64,000 bases of DNA, from NCBI RefSeq assembly GCF_000271665.2, contig NZ_CP010978.1, positions 2,696,501 through 2,760,500 of the forward strand, in the 5' to 3' direction. Numbering within the stretch: the stretch's first letter is position 1; each line of letters begins with the position of its first letter. The position numbers were made by a program, and so were the translations under genes. Source of the DNA: Pelosinus fermentans JBW45. Lineage in GTDB: Bacteria > Bacillota > Negativicutes > DSM-13327. A model generated the notes under the pieces. It did no database searches. It was not told where the DNA came from and saw only the letters and a program-made list of their open reading frames with translations. Of the stretch, positions 46,837 to 54,839 are shown one piece after another.

Positions 46837-48126
46837 TTATTTTTTGACATTTTCTTCTTTACCATTTTTGCTAGGTCTGTAATAGACTGTACCAACCAAT
46901 GCATCTGGCAAATATTGTTGTTTGACAATATTACCCTCATAATTATGGGGATATAAATAATTTGCACCATGACCTAATTTTTTAGCGCCTTGATAATGTG
47001 CATCTCGTAAATGAAGAGGAACTGAACCACAATTTTTTTGTTTAAGATCATTGATTGCCTGATCAATAGCCATATAACATGCATTACTTTTTGGCGCTGT
47101 TGCAATATAAATCACAGCCTGTGACAAAATAATCCTCGCTTCGGGCATGCCAATGAACTGAACTGCTTGGGCAGCAGCCATTGCGACGACTAAAGCCTGA
47201 GGATCTGCATTACCAACGTCTTCAGCTGCACAGATTACGATACGCCTAGCAATAAACTTAACATCTTCCCCTGCAGCAACCATACGTGCCAAGTAATGTA
47301 CTGCAGCATCAGCATCCGATCCACGCATACTCTTAATAAAAGCCGAAACGATATCATAATGATGATCTCCGGATTTGTCGTAAGGCTGTATTCTTTCGCC
47401 CACTACTTCTTTGAGAATGGAAATCGTTATTTTTTTTATATTCATTGAACTCATCATAGTGGCTGATTGTTCTATAATATTTAATGCTACTCGTGCATCA
47501 CCACCAGATAGGTCAGCAATGATCGACAATGTTTCTTGATCATATATAAGATTAAACTTACCGAGACCACGTTCCTGGTCTGCAAGGGCTTGTTCCATGA
47601 TTTCTACCAGCTCTGCCACTCCAAGGGATTTTAAACGAATTACTCTCATTCTAGATAGTAAGGCAGCATTTACTTCAAAATAAGGATTTTCAGTTGTTGC
47701 ACCAATTAGAATGATCCTGCCATCTTCCACATAAGGCAACAATACATCTTGTTGCCCTTTATTAAATCGATGTATTTCATCAATAAAAACAATCGTACGC
47801 TGGCGATAAAATCCAAGCCTTTCTTGTGCAGCCTCGACAATCTTACGAATATCTGCAATGCCTGCTGACACTGCATTCAATTTTTCAAAATAACTACCGG
47901 TACTATTGGCAATGATTTGCGCTAAGGTCGTCTTCCCTGTACCCGGTGGTCCAAATAAAATCATCGAAGGAAGATTATCGCCATCAATCATCTTTCGTAA
48001 AAATTTATCTTCGCCGATAATATCATTCTGCCCAATAAACTCATCCAAGATTCTTGGACGCATACGTACAGCTAAAGGAGCTGTTTGGTTATTCTCTACT
48101 TGATTGGAATATGAAAATAAATCCAT
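46837..48126 (-). CDS. rarA: Replication-associated recombination protein RarA
   Basis: A 429-residue AAA+ ATPase: 'PLAVRMRPRILDEFIGQNDIIGE', Walker A 'MILFGPPGTGKTTLAQIIA', Walker B 'RTIVFIDEIHRFNKGQQDVLLPYVEDG', sensor 1 'ILIGATTENPYFEVN', and the C-terminal tetramerisation domain ending 'HYQGAKKLGHGANYLYPHNYEG'. RarA works at stalled forks. The order aspS-rarA-iscR-iscS-mnmA is conserved from Bacillus. Confidence 0.95.
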   Translation of the reverse strand: MDLFSYSNQVENNQTAPLAVRMRPRILDEFIGQNDIIGEDKFLRKMIDGDNLPSMILFGPPGTGKTTLAQIIANSTGSYFEKLNAVSAGIADIRKIVEAAQERLGFYRQRTIVFIDEIHRFNKGQQDVLLPYVEDGRIILIGATTENPYFEVNAALLSRMRVIRLKSLGVAELVEIMEQALADQERGLGKFNLIYDQETLSIIADLSGGDARVALNIIEQSATMMSSMNIKKITISILKEVVGERIQPYDKSGDHHYDIVSAFIKSMRGSDADAAVHYLARMVAAGEDVKFIARRIVICAAEDVGNADPQALVVAMAAAQAVQFIGMPEARIILSQAVIYIATAPKSNACYMAIDQAINDLKQKNCGSVPLHLRDAHYQGAKKLGHGANYLYPHNYEGNIVKQQYLPDALVGTVYYRPSKNGKEENVKK

Positions 48127-48314
48127 TATATCACCTTCTCATCAAAAATATATTAAACTTTACTATTTTCCATTTTATTACATAGTTTTTCAATTAATAT
48201 TTTTCTTTGACTTTATATACAGCTTTTATTATACTTTATATAAGTGCTTGTAGTAACTTGTATTTTTTTAAATTAATATGAAATTTATTGATTAAAGGAC
48301 GGGTAATAAAAACT

Positions 48315-48632
48315 ATGGAAGACATCCTTCGCCAGCTCCTCGCAGGTCAAAAGCAAATTACAGAACGTTTTGATCTTATCGATCAACAACTTGATACGTT
48401 AACAGAGGGACAAGCCTCTATCAATGATAGGCTTGATAACTTGCAAGATGATCTCCTCAGTCTAAGCAGCGATGTTTCCAATCTTAAAGGTGATGTTTTG
48501 GCTATTCGTAAGGATACTACAACCTTGAAAAAAGATGCTAGCGCCATAAAGAAAGACTTACGTTATGCTTGGGAAGATATTCAAAAATTGGATAAGCGTG
48601 TACATATTCATGAAAATTTAATCGCAAAATAA
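48315..48632 (+). CDS. Coiled-coil protein, 105 residues
   Basis: This is one of only two + strand gene units in the window. It begins MEDILRQLLAGQ and is helical throughout, with heptad-like repeats: 'ITERFDLIDQQLDTLTEGQ', 'INDRLDNLQDDLLSL', 'SDVSNLKGDVLAI', 'TTTLKKDASAIKKDL'. No membrane segment or catalytic motif is visible. The frame opens at a TTG at 48288, but the ATG at 48315 is the more natural start; AAAGGACGGG lies 12-15 bases before it, a little far. A strong terminator follows. It is divergent from rarA. Short proteins of this kind occur in spore-formers and phages; no function can be assigned. Confidence 0.7.
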   Translation: MEDILRQLLAGQKQITERFDLIDQQLDTLTEGQASINDRLDNLQDDLLSLSSDVSNLKGDVLAIRKDTTTLKKDASAIKKDLRYAWEDIQKLDKRVHIHENLIAK

Positions 48633-48666
48633 TAAAACGACCTGCACAAGGTGGTTTTATTATTAG
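48627..48666 (+). terminator. Terminator after the coiled-coil gene
   Basis: AATAATAAAAC-G-ACC and GGT-G-GTTTTATTATT form a 14-pair stem with an internal mismatch and a 7-base loop. It overlaps the stop codon and is T-rich on the + strand. Confidence 0.85.
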
Positions 48667-48686
48667 CCACAACTTATCAATCAAAT

Positions 48687-48739
48687 TAAGCCGCTCTAAG
48701 TCTCACCTATAAAAGATGAGAATTTTAGAGCGGCTTCTT
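48687..48739. terminator. Long GC-rich-ended hairpin between the coiled-coil gene and the 6S RNA candidate
   Basis: AAGCCGCTCTAA pairs with TTAGAGCGGCTT, and inside it CTCA pairs with TGAG, with a 9-base loop. No clear T-run follows on either strand, so it may be a backstop terminator for the minus-strand RNA or a structured 3' element. Confidence 0.5.
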
Positions 48740-48747
48740 AAGCATTA

Positions 48748-48932
48748 AAATAAAACAATACTCCACCATGCCGTAGTGCTAGTGTTTTGAACCTGCTTAA
48801 GCAGGTGGGTGCCCTCCTGCTCACATTAGGTTTCCCTAAAAGGGCATACTGCAGTAAGCAGAGATAAGCTCCCTAGTACAATGTGTTGGATCAAAACATC
48901 TAACGTTTACGTACACAGTAGAGTCATTACTT
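48748..48932 (-). ncRNA. ssrS: Probable 6S RNA
   Basis: The 390-base gap downstream of aspS has no gene but folds as a rod on the minus strand. A closing stem pairs the 5' AAAGTAATGACTCTACT with the 3' GGTGGAGTATTGTTT (one bulge, some G-U pairs). A large asymmetric bubble follows, containing the short 3'-side hairpin CCTGC-TTAA-GCAGG. A helix GTTTTGA / TCAAAAC and a distal stem including CTGCTTAC / GTGAGCAG continue the rod. The 3' end runs into TTTTATTTT. A TATAAT at 48945-48940 places the start near 48932, giving about 185 nt. In B. subtilis the 6S-1 gene bsrA is also in the aspS-rarA neighbourhood. 6S RNA sequesters sigma-A RNA polymerase. No covariance model could be run. Confidence 0.62.
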
Positions 48933-48977
48933 TCTTAAAATTATAGTAACAAATCCATCACTAAATAGCAAGAATGA

Positions 48978-49014
48978 GAGCAAGGAACATTTTACCATCC
49001 CTTGCTCGTTTGGT
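48978..49014 (-). terminator. Hairpin after aspS
   Basis: GAGCAAGG and CCTTGCTC pair on the minus strand around an AT-rich loop, about 10 bases past the aspS stop. The following sequence, TCATTCTTG, is only moderately T-rich. Confidence 0.6.
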
Positions 49015-49024
49015 GTATCTTTTT

Positions 49025-50818
49025 TTAAACTTTAGCTTTAGATGGAACCGTTGTCTTAATAGATAACTCTCGTAATTGTTTAATATCAACCTCAGATGGT
49101 GCCTGCGTCATTACATCAGTAGCGCTTTGATTTTTTGGGAAAGCAATTACATCACGGATGGAAGAACGTTTTGCCATTAACATAATAAGCCGATCTAATC
49201 CAAAGGCAATTCCACCATGGGGTGGTGTGCCAAACTCAAATGCTTCTAGCATATAACCGAATTTAGCTACTGCTTCTTCTTGAGATAATCCAATAGCTGT
49301 AAATACTCGTTCTTGTAGCTCGCGATTATAAATTCTCATGCTACCGCCACCGATTTCAGTACCATTAAGTACCATGTCATAGGCTTTTGCTTTAATGCGA
49401 CCAGGATCGCTTTCTAGATATTGTATATCTTCTTCTCTTGGTGAAGTAAACGGATGATGCATAGCAACCCAACGATTTTCTTCTTCGTCATACTCAAACA
49501 TTGGGAAATCTACAACCCATAAGAAAGATAGCTTATCCTCATCAATTAAGTTAAGACGACGAGCCATTTCTAAGCGTAGCTGACCTAATGCATTAGCGAC
49601 TATAGATGGTTTATCTGCAATAATAAGCAACAAATCACCAGTTTCAATTTCAGCAGCTTTAGTAATATCTGCCATAATATCATCAGACAAAAATTTAGTA
49701 ATGGCAGACTTAATGCCGTCAGCAGTATAACTAATCCAAGCTAAACCTTTAGCACCATAAATAGAAACATACTCAATTAAACCATCAAGTTCGCGCCTTG
49801 GAGCATGGGCATACCCTTTAACATTTATTGCTTTTACTTGGCCCCCATTTGCTAATACAGTTTCAAATACTTTAAAATTCGATCCTTTAACAGCATTGGA
49901 AAGATCAATAAGCTCCATAGCAAAACGCACATCAGGCTTGTCAGAACCAAAACGATTCATTGCATCATCATAACTCAACCGTAAGAAAGGAGTCTGCAGT
50001 TCAGCACCAATTGCTTCTTTAAACAATTGAACTGTCATCTCCTCCATCATCGGCAAAAGATCTTCACGATCAACAAAAGACATTTCAATATCAAGCTGTG
50101 TAAATTCAGGCTGACGATCGGCTCGTAAATCTTCATCGCGGAAGCAGCGTGCAATTTGGAAATAGCGCTCCATCCCTGCAACCATTAGCATTTGTTTGAA
50201 AATTTGAGGGGATTGAGGCAACGCATAGAATTTCCCGGAATTTACACGACTTGGTACCAAATAATCCCGAGCGCCTTCCGGAGAACTTTTCATAAGTACA
50301 GGTGTTTCAATTTCCATAAAACCATTATTATCAAAAAAGTCCCGCATACTTTTGGTTACGCGATGCCGCAGCATTAAATTTCTTTGCATCTCTGGACGAC
50401 GTAAATCCAAATAACGATATTTTAAACGTAAATTTTCATCTACGTCAATATTATCCTGAATATAAAATGGCGGAGTTTTTGCAGTATTTAAAACTCTAAG
50501 TTCTGCGGCATAAACCTCAATCTCGCCTGTTGCAATATTGACATTTATCGTAGATGCATCTCGCAATTTTACTGTACCACGAACCGCTAATACAAATTCA
50601 GAGCGAACTGACTCTGCTTTTTTAAAGGACTCAATATCTACCTCTTGGGAGAAAACAACTTGTACAAAACCAGAACGGTCTCGCAAATCAATAAAAATAA
50701 GTCCCCCATGGTCACGACGACGTGCCACCCATCCACATAATACAACTTCTTGTCCTACATTTTCTTTGTTTAGAAAATCACACGAATGTGTCCGTTTTAA
50801 ACCTACCATTGTTTCCAT
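49025..50818 (-). CDS. aspS: Aspartyl-tRNA synthetase
   Basis: A 597-residue class IIb synthetase with an N-terminal OB fold ('VVLCGWVARRRDHGGLIFIDLRDRSGFVQVVF'), motif 2 'YFQIARCFRDEDLRADRQPEFTQLDIEMSF', a bacterial GAD insertion (about residues 300-410) and motif 3 'FGTPPHGGIAFGLDRLIML'. The ATG at 50818 has GGAGG 6 bases upstream; the frame extends five codons further but overlaps the hisS end. It follows hisS directly, the standard pair. Confidence 0.97.
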   Translation of the reverse strand: METMVGLKRTHSCDFLNKENVGQEVVLCGWVARRRDHGGLIFIDLRDRSGFVQVVFSQEVDIESFKKAESVRSEFVLAVRGTVKLRDASTINVNIATGEIEVYAAELRVLNTAKTPPFYIQDNIDVDENLRLKYRYLDLRRPEMQRNLMLRHRVTKSMRDFFDNNGFMEIETPVLMKSSPEGARDYLVPSRVNSGKFYALPQSPQIFKQMLMVAGMERYFQIARCFRDEDLRADRQPEFTQLDIEMSFVDREDLLPMMEEMTVQLFKEAIGAELQTPFLRLSYDDAMNRFGSDKPDVRFAMELIDLSNAVKGSNFKVFETVLANGGQVKAINVKGYAHAPRRELDGLIEYVSIYGAKGLAWISYTADGIKSAITKFLSDDIMADITKAAEIETGDLLLIIADKPSIVANALGQLRLEMARRLNLIDEDKLSFLWVVDFPMFEYDEEENRWVAMHHPFTSPREEDIQYLESDPGRIKAKAYDMVLNGTEIGGGSMRIYNRELQERVFTAIGLSQEEAVAKFGYMLEAFEFGTPPHGGIAFGLDRLIMLMAKRSSIRDVIAFPKNQSATDVMTQAPSEVDIKQLRELSIKTTVPSKAKV

Positions 50819-50819
50819 A

Positions 50820-52085
50820 TTAAGCCTCCACATCTAATTCTATCTTTTGCTGTACTTCATCCATACTTACTAATTCTTGCACACCGGTTAGCATATTTTT
50901 TAACATGACTTTGTTTTGCGCAGCTTCCTCTTCACCAATGATAGCAACAAATTTAGCTGAATACTTATTGGCCTGCTTCATCTGCCACTTAATACCTTTT
51001 TCCATAAAATCCATTTCTGCAGTTATACCCTTTTCACGCAATTTACATAGCAATTTAAAAGCAATTCCTTGCATATCGCTTCCCATTGGTGCAACAAACA
51101 CATCGATGGCATTTGAAATAACGGGCAACAAATTCTGCTTTTCCAAAGCCAGCAGGATACGCTCTATACCAATTGCAAAACCAATACCTGGAGTTGATTG
51201 TCCTCCACATTCAGCAACCAAACCATCATACCTGCCGCCACCACATACAGCGCTTTGTGCTCCAAGAGGTGAATATTGAATCTCAAATGCAGTTTTCGTA
51301 TAATAATCCAATCCGCGAACTAAACGAGGATTTAGAATAAAGTCTACTTCCGCTAGAGTTAACAATGATTTTAATTGATTGAAATGTGTACTGCATTCAT
51401 CACATAAACAATCAGCAATATGAGGAGCACCTTGGGTTTGTTCTGTACACTTCTCTTTTTTACAATCAAGCACTCGCATCGGATTACGTTCAAACCTTGA
51501 TTGACAATCCGAGCATAAATGCAAGGTTTTCTCTCGTAAAAAATCCTGTAATTTTTCACGATAAATAGGTCGGCATTGCGGACATCCTACGGAATTCAAA
51601 TATAACGTTAAATCATCTAACCCCAATTTTCTTAGTAACTGTACTGCTAACATAATGATTTCAGCATCAATAGCTGGTCCTTTAGAACCTAATGCTTCCA
51701 CACCAAATTGATGGAATTGACGATATCTACCAGCTTGAGGGCGGTCATATCTAAACATCGGCCCTATATAAAAAAGCTTGTTTAATAACGTATCAGCATA
51801 TAATTTATTTTCTAAGTAAGAGCGTACTACTGCAGCTGTATTCTCAGGTCGCAAGGTAAGACTACGCTCACCTCTGTCAGTAAAAGTATACATTTCTTTT
51901 TCTACAATATCAGTTGTTTCGCCAATACCACGCAAAAATAATTCTGTATGCTCAAAAACCGGAGTTCGAATTTCTTTATATAAATACAAACGACAAATAT
52001 CCCGGACAACTTGTTCAATATATTGCCAATTGCCGCTAGCCTCAGGCAATATATCCTTCGTCCCGCGCGGGCCTGTTACCAACAT
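50820..52085 (-). CDS. hisS: Histidyl-tRNA synthetase
   Basis: A 421-residue HisRS. 'GPRGTKDILPEASGNW' opens the protein, motif 2 is 'FYIGPMFRYDRPQAGRYRQFHQFGVEALG', the histidine-binding motif 'LVRGLDYYTKTAFEI' and motif 3 'GIGFAIGIERILLAL'. A Cys-rich insertion ('CPQC', 'CSDC', 'CLCDEC') near residues 165-230 looks like the zinc-binding insertion of many Firmicute HisRS. The ATG at 52085 follows AAGGAGG. No T-box is seen upstream. Confidence 0.96.
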   Translation of the reverse strand: MLVTGPRGTKDILPEASGNWQYIEQVVRDICRLYLYKEIRTPVFEHTELFLRGIGETTDIVEKEMYTFTDRGERSLTLRPENTAAVVRSYLENKLYADTLLNKLFYIGPMFRYDRPQAGRYRQFHQFGVEALGSKGPAIDAEIIMLAVQLLRKLGLDDLTLYLNSVGCPQCRPIYREKLQDFLREKTLHLCSDCQSRFERNPMRVLDCKKEKCTEQTQGAPHIADCLCDECSTHFNQLKSLLTLAEVDFILNPRLVRGLDYYTKTAFEIQYSPLGAQSAVCGGGRYDGLVAECGGQSTPGIGFAIGIERILLALEKQNLLPVISNAIDVFVAPMGSDMQGIAFKLLCKLREKGITAEMDFMEKGIKWQMKQANKYSAKFVAIIGEEEAAQNKVMLKNMLTGVQELVSMDEVQQKIELDVEA

Positions 52086-52125
52086 ATTTTTCCTCCTTAT
52101 TATCACCTTTAACATCATTCTGAAA

Positions 52126-52168
52126 AGGCAAAAACTGACGTTGCCTCATAGCAACATCAGTTACTAAC
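52126..52168 (-). terminator. Terminator after fur
   Basis: AACTGA-T-GTTGC and GCAAC-G-TCAGTT form a 12-position stem with a 6-base loop and run into TTTTGCC on the minus strand. It separates fur from hisS. Confidence 0.75.
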
Positions 52169-52223
52169 ATAGCCTATTACTGTCAATTACCTAGTGATCA
52201 ATTTACCTAACAACCCTAATAAA

Positions 52224-52688
52224 TTAATCGCTAATCTCACGTTTTTTCTGACATTCCTCACAATACCCATAGAATTTCACTTGGTGATCAACAATAGTAA
52301 AATTACTTTTGCGGGAAATCACAGTTTCGAGAGTCTCTAGTAGATCATCTTCAAATTCTTTTACCTTACTGCAGGATAAGCAAATCAGATGATGATGATG
52401 ATGTGGTGTAGTTTTCTCATTAATTTCATAACGACTGCGTCCATCACCAAAATCCATCTTTTGTAGAACATCTAATTCACTAAACAACTCTAAAGTACGA
52501 TATACAGTAGCTAGTCCTATTTCAGATGAATGTTGACGAACAATGGTATGCACATCTTCTGCGCTTAAATGTTCATCTTGATGATCAACGAAAGCTTCTA
52601 GAATAATTCTACGCTGAGGTGTTAACTTATATTGTTTCTCTTGAAATTTTTGTCTAATATCCACCATGTCAATTGTCATTTTATCCAC
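52224..52688 (-). CDS. fur: Fur family metal-dependent repressor
   Basis: A 154-residue regulator with a winged helix ('KLTPQRRIILEAFVDHQDEHLSAEDVHTIVRQHSSEIGLATVYRTLELFSE') and a dimerisation domain with 'TPHHHHHLICLSCSKVKEFED' and a C-terminal 'GYCEECQKK'. The two Cys pairs form the structural zinc site. Fur, PerR and Zur look alike at this level; Fur is the default and PerR is possible. It lies one base after the AI-2E transporter gene. Confidence 0.88.
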   Translation of the reverse strand: MDKMTIDMVDIRQKFQEKQYKLTPQRRIILEAFVDHQDEHLSAEDVHTIVRQHSSEIGLATVYRTLELFSELDVLQKMDFGDGRSRYEINEKTTPHHHHHLICLSCSKVKEFEDDLLETLETVISRKSNFTIVDHQVKFYGYCEECQKKREISD

Positions 52689-53732
52689 CTATCTTTCATT
52701 TGTTATCCATAACTGTTTAATTAATACCCTCAAGAGTGCCGCTGCCGGAACAGCCAACATCATTCCAATAATTCCCCATAACTGACCACCAATTAACAAA
52801 CTAATAATAATCATAACAGGATGTAAATCAATAGTATGCCCCATAATATTCGGAACAACAATCTGGTTCTCAAAGAATTGCACAAGGATATAAAAGATAA
52901 TCACCTTAAATGCTAACGTTGGAGAAATCAAATACGCCAGCATAATGGCTGGAACAGAACCAACAATGGGTCCAATAATTGGAATCGATTCTGTACACGC
53001 CGCAAGAAGCCCAAGCACCAAAGGATAATCCACCCCTAACAGATACATACCACTAAATACAAAGATACCAATAATGATACTTATGATTACTTGTCCTCGA
53101 ATATAAGCACTAATAACTAGGGACATTTCCTCAATAATTCTACGGACTCTCTCACGAGATTCCACCGTAAATAATGATACGATCTTATCTTTTAAAATAC
53201 TCCAGTCTTTTAAAAAATAATAAGCAAGGACAGGTACAACCACAAGTTCAACAATGCTTGAGGCAAAGCCAAATGCAGCCTGCAATATGCGTTTAGCCAA
53301 ATCAGCAGAAAAGGAAGCGGCACTAGAAATAGCCTGCTCAATAAAAGTGTTAATATTTGTTGGAAGATCTAATAATTGGGCACGTTGCTGAATTTTAATA
53401 ACGATATTTTGTATTTTTGATATTAAATTTGGCAAATCAATAATAAATTTATCAAATTCATGTATAAAGGGCAATAATACAAAAGTCCCCACTAGCAAAA
53501 GAAATAAAATAAGTATTAAAAATGCACATATTACTGAAATTCCTCGACCAATATGCCTCTTTTTTGCCCCAAATCGTATACTAGTGATATAGTTTACCAG
53601 TGGATTTAAAACAAATGCCAATATCATAGCAAGAATGATAGGAAAATAAATAGGCATAACCTTTATTATGATGTAAAATCCTAATAATAAAATGCTGATT
53701 TTAAACCATGTATCATATGATTTAAATGACAT
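52689..53732 (-). CDS. AI-2E family transporter (second copy)
   Basis: A 347-residue paralogue of the protein at 41565-42599: the same eight-segment layout, 'GMYLLGVDYPLVLGLLAACTESIPIIGPIVGSVPAIMLAYL' and 'NQIVVPNIMGHTIDLHPVMIIISLLIGGQLWGIIGMMLAVPAAALLR'. The substrate is unknown. It abuts fur (one base), which suggests co-transcription. Confidence 0.88.
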   Translation of the reverse strand: MSFKSYDTWFKISILLLGFYIIIKVMPIYFPIILAMILAFVLNPLVNYITSIRFGAKKRHIGRGISVICAFLILILFLLLVGTFVLLPFIHEFDKFIIDLPNLISKIQNIVIKIQQRAQLLDLPTNINTFIEQAISSAASFSADLAKRILQAAFGFASSIVELVVVPVLAYYFLKDWSILKDKIVSLFTVESRERVRRIIEEMSLVISAYIRGQVIISIIIGIFVFSGMYLLGVDYPLVLGLLAACTESIPIIGPIVGSVPAIMLAYLISPTLAFKVIIFYILVQFFENQIVVPNIMGHTIDLHPVMIIISLLIGGQLWGIIGMMLAVPAAALLRVLIKQLWITNER

Positions 53733-53755
53733 AGACCTCCCCCATTCATATAAGG

Positions 53756-54376
53756 TTATTGAATAAATGGATTATTATAACGCTCATTTCCGATGGTTGT
53801 TCCTGACCCATGTCCAGGCAATATTTGGGTAGCATCCGATAAAATCAATAACCTTTCCTTAATACTCTTTATTAATTGCTGATGTGATCCCCCAGGAAAA
53901 TCAGATCTACCTACAGATTGTTCAAATAAGGTATCGCCGCTAAATACAACCTCATTGACTTTTATACATATTCCTCCAGGAGTATGACCAGGGGTATGTA
54001 TTACTTGAAGTTTCATCCCCCCAACTTGAATGATTTCACCATCCGTTAACAAACGATCTGCTGCCTTACATATAAGATTATTACCAATATACATAGATAA
54101 ATTACCTTGAGCACTGGTTAACATACTTGCATCATCTTTATGAATCAGTATCGGTGCACCAGTATACTCCTTGATTTTATCATTATCGCCAATATGATCT
54201 GCATGTCCATGAGTATTAATGATGGCTACTATTTTAATATTTTCTCGTTGTATGATATTGATAATATCCTGAGCGTTGCCCCCAGGATCGATTACGACGC
54301 CCTCTAGAGCTTCTTTACTGTAAACAATATAACAATTAGCCCCCAGATTCCCTACTTCTAATCTAATAATCTCCAT
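53756..54376 (-). CDS. MBL-fold metallo-hydrolase (glyoxalase II-like)
   Basis: A 206-residue metallo-beta-lactamase fold protein. The metal motif is 'NTHGHADHIGDNDKI' (HxHxDH), with 'VIHTPGHTPGGICIKVN' and 'VFSGDTLFEQSVGRSDFPGG' and a terminal 'ILPGHGSGTTIGNE'. It matches the YqgX/GloB-like group that hydrolyses thioesters such as lactoylglutathione analogues; the real substrate is not fixed. It lies 13 bases downstream of dtd. Confidence 0.88.
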   Translation of the reverse strand: MEIIRLEVGNLGANCYIVYSKEALEGVVIDPGGNAQDIINIIQRENIKIVAIINTHGHADHIGDNDKIKEYTGAPILIHKDDASMLTSAQGNLSMYIGNNLICKAADRLLTDGEIIQVGGMKLQVIHTPGHTPGGICIKVNEVVFSGDTLFEQSVGRSDFPGGSHQQLIKSIKERLLILSDATQILPGHGSGTTIGNERYNNPFIQ

Positions 54377-54389
54377 TATGATTCACCTC

Positions 54390-54839
54390 CTAAAAAATTC
54401 GTTTGCTATCAAGTAAAATAGTGACTGGTCCATGATTATCTAAAGTCACCGTCATTTCTGCTTGAAATTTTCCAGTAGCAACGACTATGCCGAACTGCTT
54501 ACAACGATCAATAAAAGCTTCATATAGTTTTAGAGCTGATTTTGGCGGAGCAGCTCCATCAAAGCTTGGGCGTCGTCCTTTTCGACAATCGCCAAACAAG
54601 GTAAACTGTGAAACAACTAGCAATTCTCCTTTTATGTCCAATAATGATAAGTTCATTTTACCACTATTATCAGAAAAAATTCGTAAATTTACAATTTTTT
54701 CTGCCAAATAAGATACATCTTCTTCTGTATCTTCCTGCCCTACACCCAATAACACTGTCAATCCTTGCCCAATGGCAGCTATTACTTCATTATCAACAGA
54801 CACTCTTGACTGTAATATACGCTGAACGACTGCTCTCAT
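54390..54839 (-). CDS. dtd: D-aminoacyl-tRNA deacylase
   Basis: A 149-residue protein with the family motifs '[19 protein letters not shown]', '[27 protein letters not shown]' (SQxT) and '[24 protein letters not shown]' (the NxGPxT-type Gly-cisPro loop). It removes D-amino acids and glycine from mischarged tRNAs. Its start overlaps the relA stop by 4 bases. Confidence 0.96.
   Translation of the reverse strand: MRAVVQRILQSRVSVDNEVIAAIGQGLTVLLGVGQEDTEEDVSYLAEKIVNLRIFSDNSGKMNLSLLDIKGELLVVSQFTLFGDCRKGRRPSFDGAAPPKSALKLYEAFIDRCKQFGIVVATGKFQAEMTVTLDNHGPVTILLDSKRIF

Noticed and set aside
52086-52223. Possible T-box leaders ahead of hisS, aspS and alaS
   Set aside because: The gaps are short and I saw no TGGNACC-type T-box sequence or specifier-loop layout; the hairpin before hisS is the fur terminator.
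52385-52410. Run of five histidines in the Fur protein
   Set aside because: His-rich segments at this site are the normal metal-binding motif of the Fur family, not a tag or an artefact.
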